From: Triplophysa rosa
Taxonomy: Eukaryota; Chordata; Actinopteri; Cypriniformes; Nemacheilidae
Direction of reading: 5' to 3'
Assembly: GCF_024868665.1 (NCBI RefSeq)
Contig: NC_079905.1
Coordinates: 5,031,658 to 5,095,657 of the forward strand
DNA length: 64,000 nucleotides
The stretch's first letter is position 1, and every line of letters starts with the position of its first letter. The notes under the pieces were generated by a model. It made no database searches, was not told where the DNA came from, and saw only the letters and a list, made by a program, of their open reading frames with translations. The translations under genes were made by a program, and so were the position numbers. Shown one piece after another: positions 61,318-64,000 of the stretch.

Positions 61318-63972
61318 TCAAAAAATGTTATTTCCCTGTCCAGTGCCAGTGCCTGAAACCACTGGAGGTTTCTGTGGAACTCCAGGGCATGGAAAGAGCA
61401 TTCCCGTGAACGACATCGGTGAGAGCTCATCTGCAGTGCTCGGCTGTACCATTCTAGTTGCTGCGTGTGTGTTAACCATTGAAAACCCCATGCTGTTCAC
61501 TGGTAAAGCTGAAAAGCTTGCACTTTGGGTTGAAGATGCAATGTGGGGAGCAGGTACCCTTAGGACTGTATTTTGGGGAGCTGGAGGGAGGGTACTGGAA
61601 TGCGGGGTCATGGGGTTAAAACCGAAATGATTGGGGTTGGAAGGCCACGTGGCTGAACTGCTTGCATTGGACATGTTGTCGCCCAAAGGCTTGGTCATGC
61701 AAGTGGCCATCAAAATACCTGGGAAGGATGAAAGTTAAAGCATACAAACCAAAAGGGATGATGGGGAAGGAGGGACCAGGGAAGTATATAGCATAGAAAT
61801 GGGGATAAAAAGAATAAAAACCAGTTGAGATGGAATCTACGTCAACTACCTACAGGTTATGCTACACATGACTATATGAACTATACGCTTGAAAAATACT
61901 GATCACAAACACTCAAAAATAAACAGATACTATACAGTAATTCTCTCTCTCTTTCACTCAGTCTTATTGTCAATGTGTCGCTCTCTTAGCCCTCCTTACC
62001 CTGGGCTTTTTGAGTAGTGGTGGAGATGGCGTTGAGGGGAGGCTGTTTGGGTTTGGGCTTGACTGACATTAGAGAGTCCAAGTCCACCAACGAAGCACCT
62101 TCACCGAGGAAGGATGCCGGCTTTTTGGTCTCATTACCTGAATATAAAAAATGAAGACAAGTCTTAGTGAAAAAAGACCTTTTATCTGAATATCCTAGTT
62201 AATAAGTTAACGATTTATTGCAAACAAAGCTGAGAAATTGAAAAGATGACTTTGTTTCCCAGCAGGTTGAACCATGCAGTTATTTTACTTTTTATAAATT
62301 ATTTTTTTATAATTTATATGCAATATGCATTGGACCGCTTTTAAACAGTCCACAGGCTGCATATTGTAAAGTTTAGACTAGATGCACATTTACCAAAAAA
62401 GAGAAAACAACAACACAAGCAGAAAACAGAAACGGTTCCGTTAGTACCGTTCTCAGAAGGAGCTCCCCAAGGATCTGACATGCCTCCATCACCAAAAGGG
62501 TCACTTGTTGTCACAGCATCGGTTGGAGCTGATGGGGCGCCCCAGGGGTCATTAGCAGTGGGGGGTGAAGATACTGAGAGAAAGCAAAAAATTAGGTACA
62601 AAATAAAAGGTTTAGAAAGAGTGTCCATTTGCAAGGGCATTATTTTTATGGACCGGTTCATCCTTACCTGCTGTGCCCCAAGGGTCATTATCTGCTTTCG
62701 AACCATCACCAAATGGATCATCTGAACTGGCTGATGGTGCTTCGAGTGGAGCCGCCCAGGGGTCTGATGCTGCATGTGCCGAGTCCTGTACATCTGCTGG
62801 TTCCCCCCAGGGATCCGACTTCGCTCGTTCAGAATCTTTTGGCGCTTCGGTTGGAGACCCCCAAGGATCATTCGCAGCAGTGGGTTTATCTTCTGAAAGT
62901 CCAGCAGAGTCACCCCATGGATCATTGGAGGCAGGCGACGATTCTTTCTCAGCACTGGCTGATCCTCCCCAAGGATCACTGGAGGCAGGTGGAGACCCGT
63001 TTTTTACATCAGAAGATTCACCCCAAGGATCACTACTAGCTGGACTGGATTCCTTGCCATTATCAGAAGGTGCCCCCCACGGGTCACCGGATGCAGGGGC
63101 GGATTCATTTGATGCATCTGATTGAGCTCCCCAGGGATCTGAGCCGGACTGAGGAGCTGCTGTGGCTGCTTGTTCCCAAAGATCTGGTTCAGTGTCGCCC
63201 TCTTTTGCCTGATGGTGGAATCAACAGATTTACAAGATGTCAACTTAGGTATTAAATCAGATCACATCAAATCTCACCCAACACACGAAATCTAGTGTCT
63301 CTCACCCGTCTCTCCGCTTCTTTCCTCTCTGCCTCCAGGCGTCTCTGCTCCTCCTTCTTCTTGGCCATAGTAGCGGTCAGATCAGCTACTGAGGGGATAT
63401 TGTCCAGAGAGGGAAGTCCCGTGTATGGAGGGATCTCTGATTTCTCTTTTTCTGGTCCTGTTGCTGAAGATACTGTGATTGAAACCGATAAATTTTTTTA
63501 ATTTTAAGTTGTTTGAAACACATAAGTTAAAAAAGCAAATATAGCTAAATATATAAGGAAACTAGAGAACTTGCAGAATATATATTTCAAATGCACATTT
63601 TAAAATAAAAACATCAATATGTTTAAAAAGGAAAATGTAGTAAACAGAGGGAGTAAATTGTTTAATTTTAGGTCAACCGAATTAAATGAGTTTAAATCAA
63701 TTAGAGGAAACCTCAGCTGGTATTTTAAATAAACAATTTAAGTCATAGAATCCAAAAATGGGATCATAAATTAGCACCAATAATCCATCAATAAAACCTA
63801 AAACTTTGTTTAGGTCTACCAGAAGTGTTTATAGCTTCACAACAATATTACCATTGGGAGCTTTTGCCAGCTTGTCTTTCGTCTTCAAAGCGAAATCTCT
63901 CTCCTCCTTCCGCTTTTCTTCATCCTCAACCAGCACTAACACAATCTTTGCCTTCTCTCTCACATTTACCCC
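61318..63972 (-). CDS. epn1: Epsin (EPN1-like), 3' part; 5' exons lie beyond the window
   Basis: Epsins are endocytic adaptors that bend membrane through an ENTH domain and bind AP-2, clathrin and EH-domain proteins. Six exons are visible and in frame: 63972-63852, 63472-63306, 63208-62668, 62573-62448, 62137-62000, 61718-61318, encoding 497 residues. The first visible exon is the end of the ENTH domain (GVNVREKAKIVLVLVEDEEK, then ALKTKDKLAK). Eleven DPW and two DPF motifs follow, the AP-2 binding region. SFLGEGASLVDLDSLM matches the clathrin-box region of epsins. The exon between ENTH and DPW has a basic/acidic helical stretch (MAKKKEEQRRLEAERKEAER) instead of ubiquitin-interacting motifs. 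No NPF motif is seen; the protein ends GQGNNIF. Epn1 is chosen from synteny with u2af2/ccdc106 in human; epn2 or epn3 cannot be excluded. Confidence 0.85.
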
Positions 63973-64000
63973 CTGTAAAGGACAAACCCATTACCAGATC

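Noticed and set aside
62480..63125. Plus-strand frames with a repeated PQGS pattern, looking like a repeat protein
   Set aside because: The repetition is the mirror of the DPW repeats of the epsin on the minus strand.

Overview
The window looks like a piece of a cyprinid-type teleost chromosome (carp, goldfish or zebrafish relative). Vertebrate multi-exon genes with GT-AG introns sit in AT-rich intergenic DNA full of fish-type transposons: Tc1 with an IR/DR end structure, hAT, TTAA-flanked MITEs and tRNA-derived SINEs. Species cannot be fixed from the sequence alone. I assembled every exon chain by hand from splice sites; the six spliced chains and the one intronless CDS keep an open frame.

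Layout. 1-3.4 kb is a nest of transposons. 3.4-8.8 kb holds no recognised gene, but a CpG-rich patch near 4.6-5.9 kb resembles a promoter. 8.9-13.4 kb (-) is shisa7, an AMPA/GABA-A receptor auxiliary protein. 13.5-22.8 kb is mostly non-coding. 22.8-32.2 kb (-) is cnot3, a CCR4-NOT deadenylase subunit. 34.5-39.8 kb (-) is u2af2, the large subunit of the U2AF splicing factor. 41.5-44.5 kb (-) is ccdc106. At 46.0 kb (+) is a one-exon tmem238-type gene, head-to-head with ccdc106. 49.9-52.2 kb (+) is a recoverin-family Ca2+ sensor. 53.9-57.3 kb (-) is gsg1l2, a claudin-like four-pass membrane protein. From 61.3 kb to the right edge (-) is the 3' part of an epsin gene.

The genes do not form a pathway. 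The left block (shisa7, cnot3, u2af2, ccdc106) and an epsin correspond to human 19q13.42. The recoverin-gsg1l2 pair corresponds to human 17p13.1. The window therefore joins two mammalian synteny blocks, with the tmem238-type gene at the junction.

I found no previously undescribed defence or mobile system. The most unusual signals are: a 36-bp tandem duplication in cnot3 giving two in-frame 3' splice sites; a GC-AG last intron in cnot3; two candidate in-frame microexons (21 and 36 nt) in the RS-domain region of u2af2; an epsin that lacks ubiquitin-interacting motifs and NPF motifs in the visible part; and several nested transposon insertions with clear target-site duplications.
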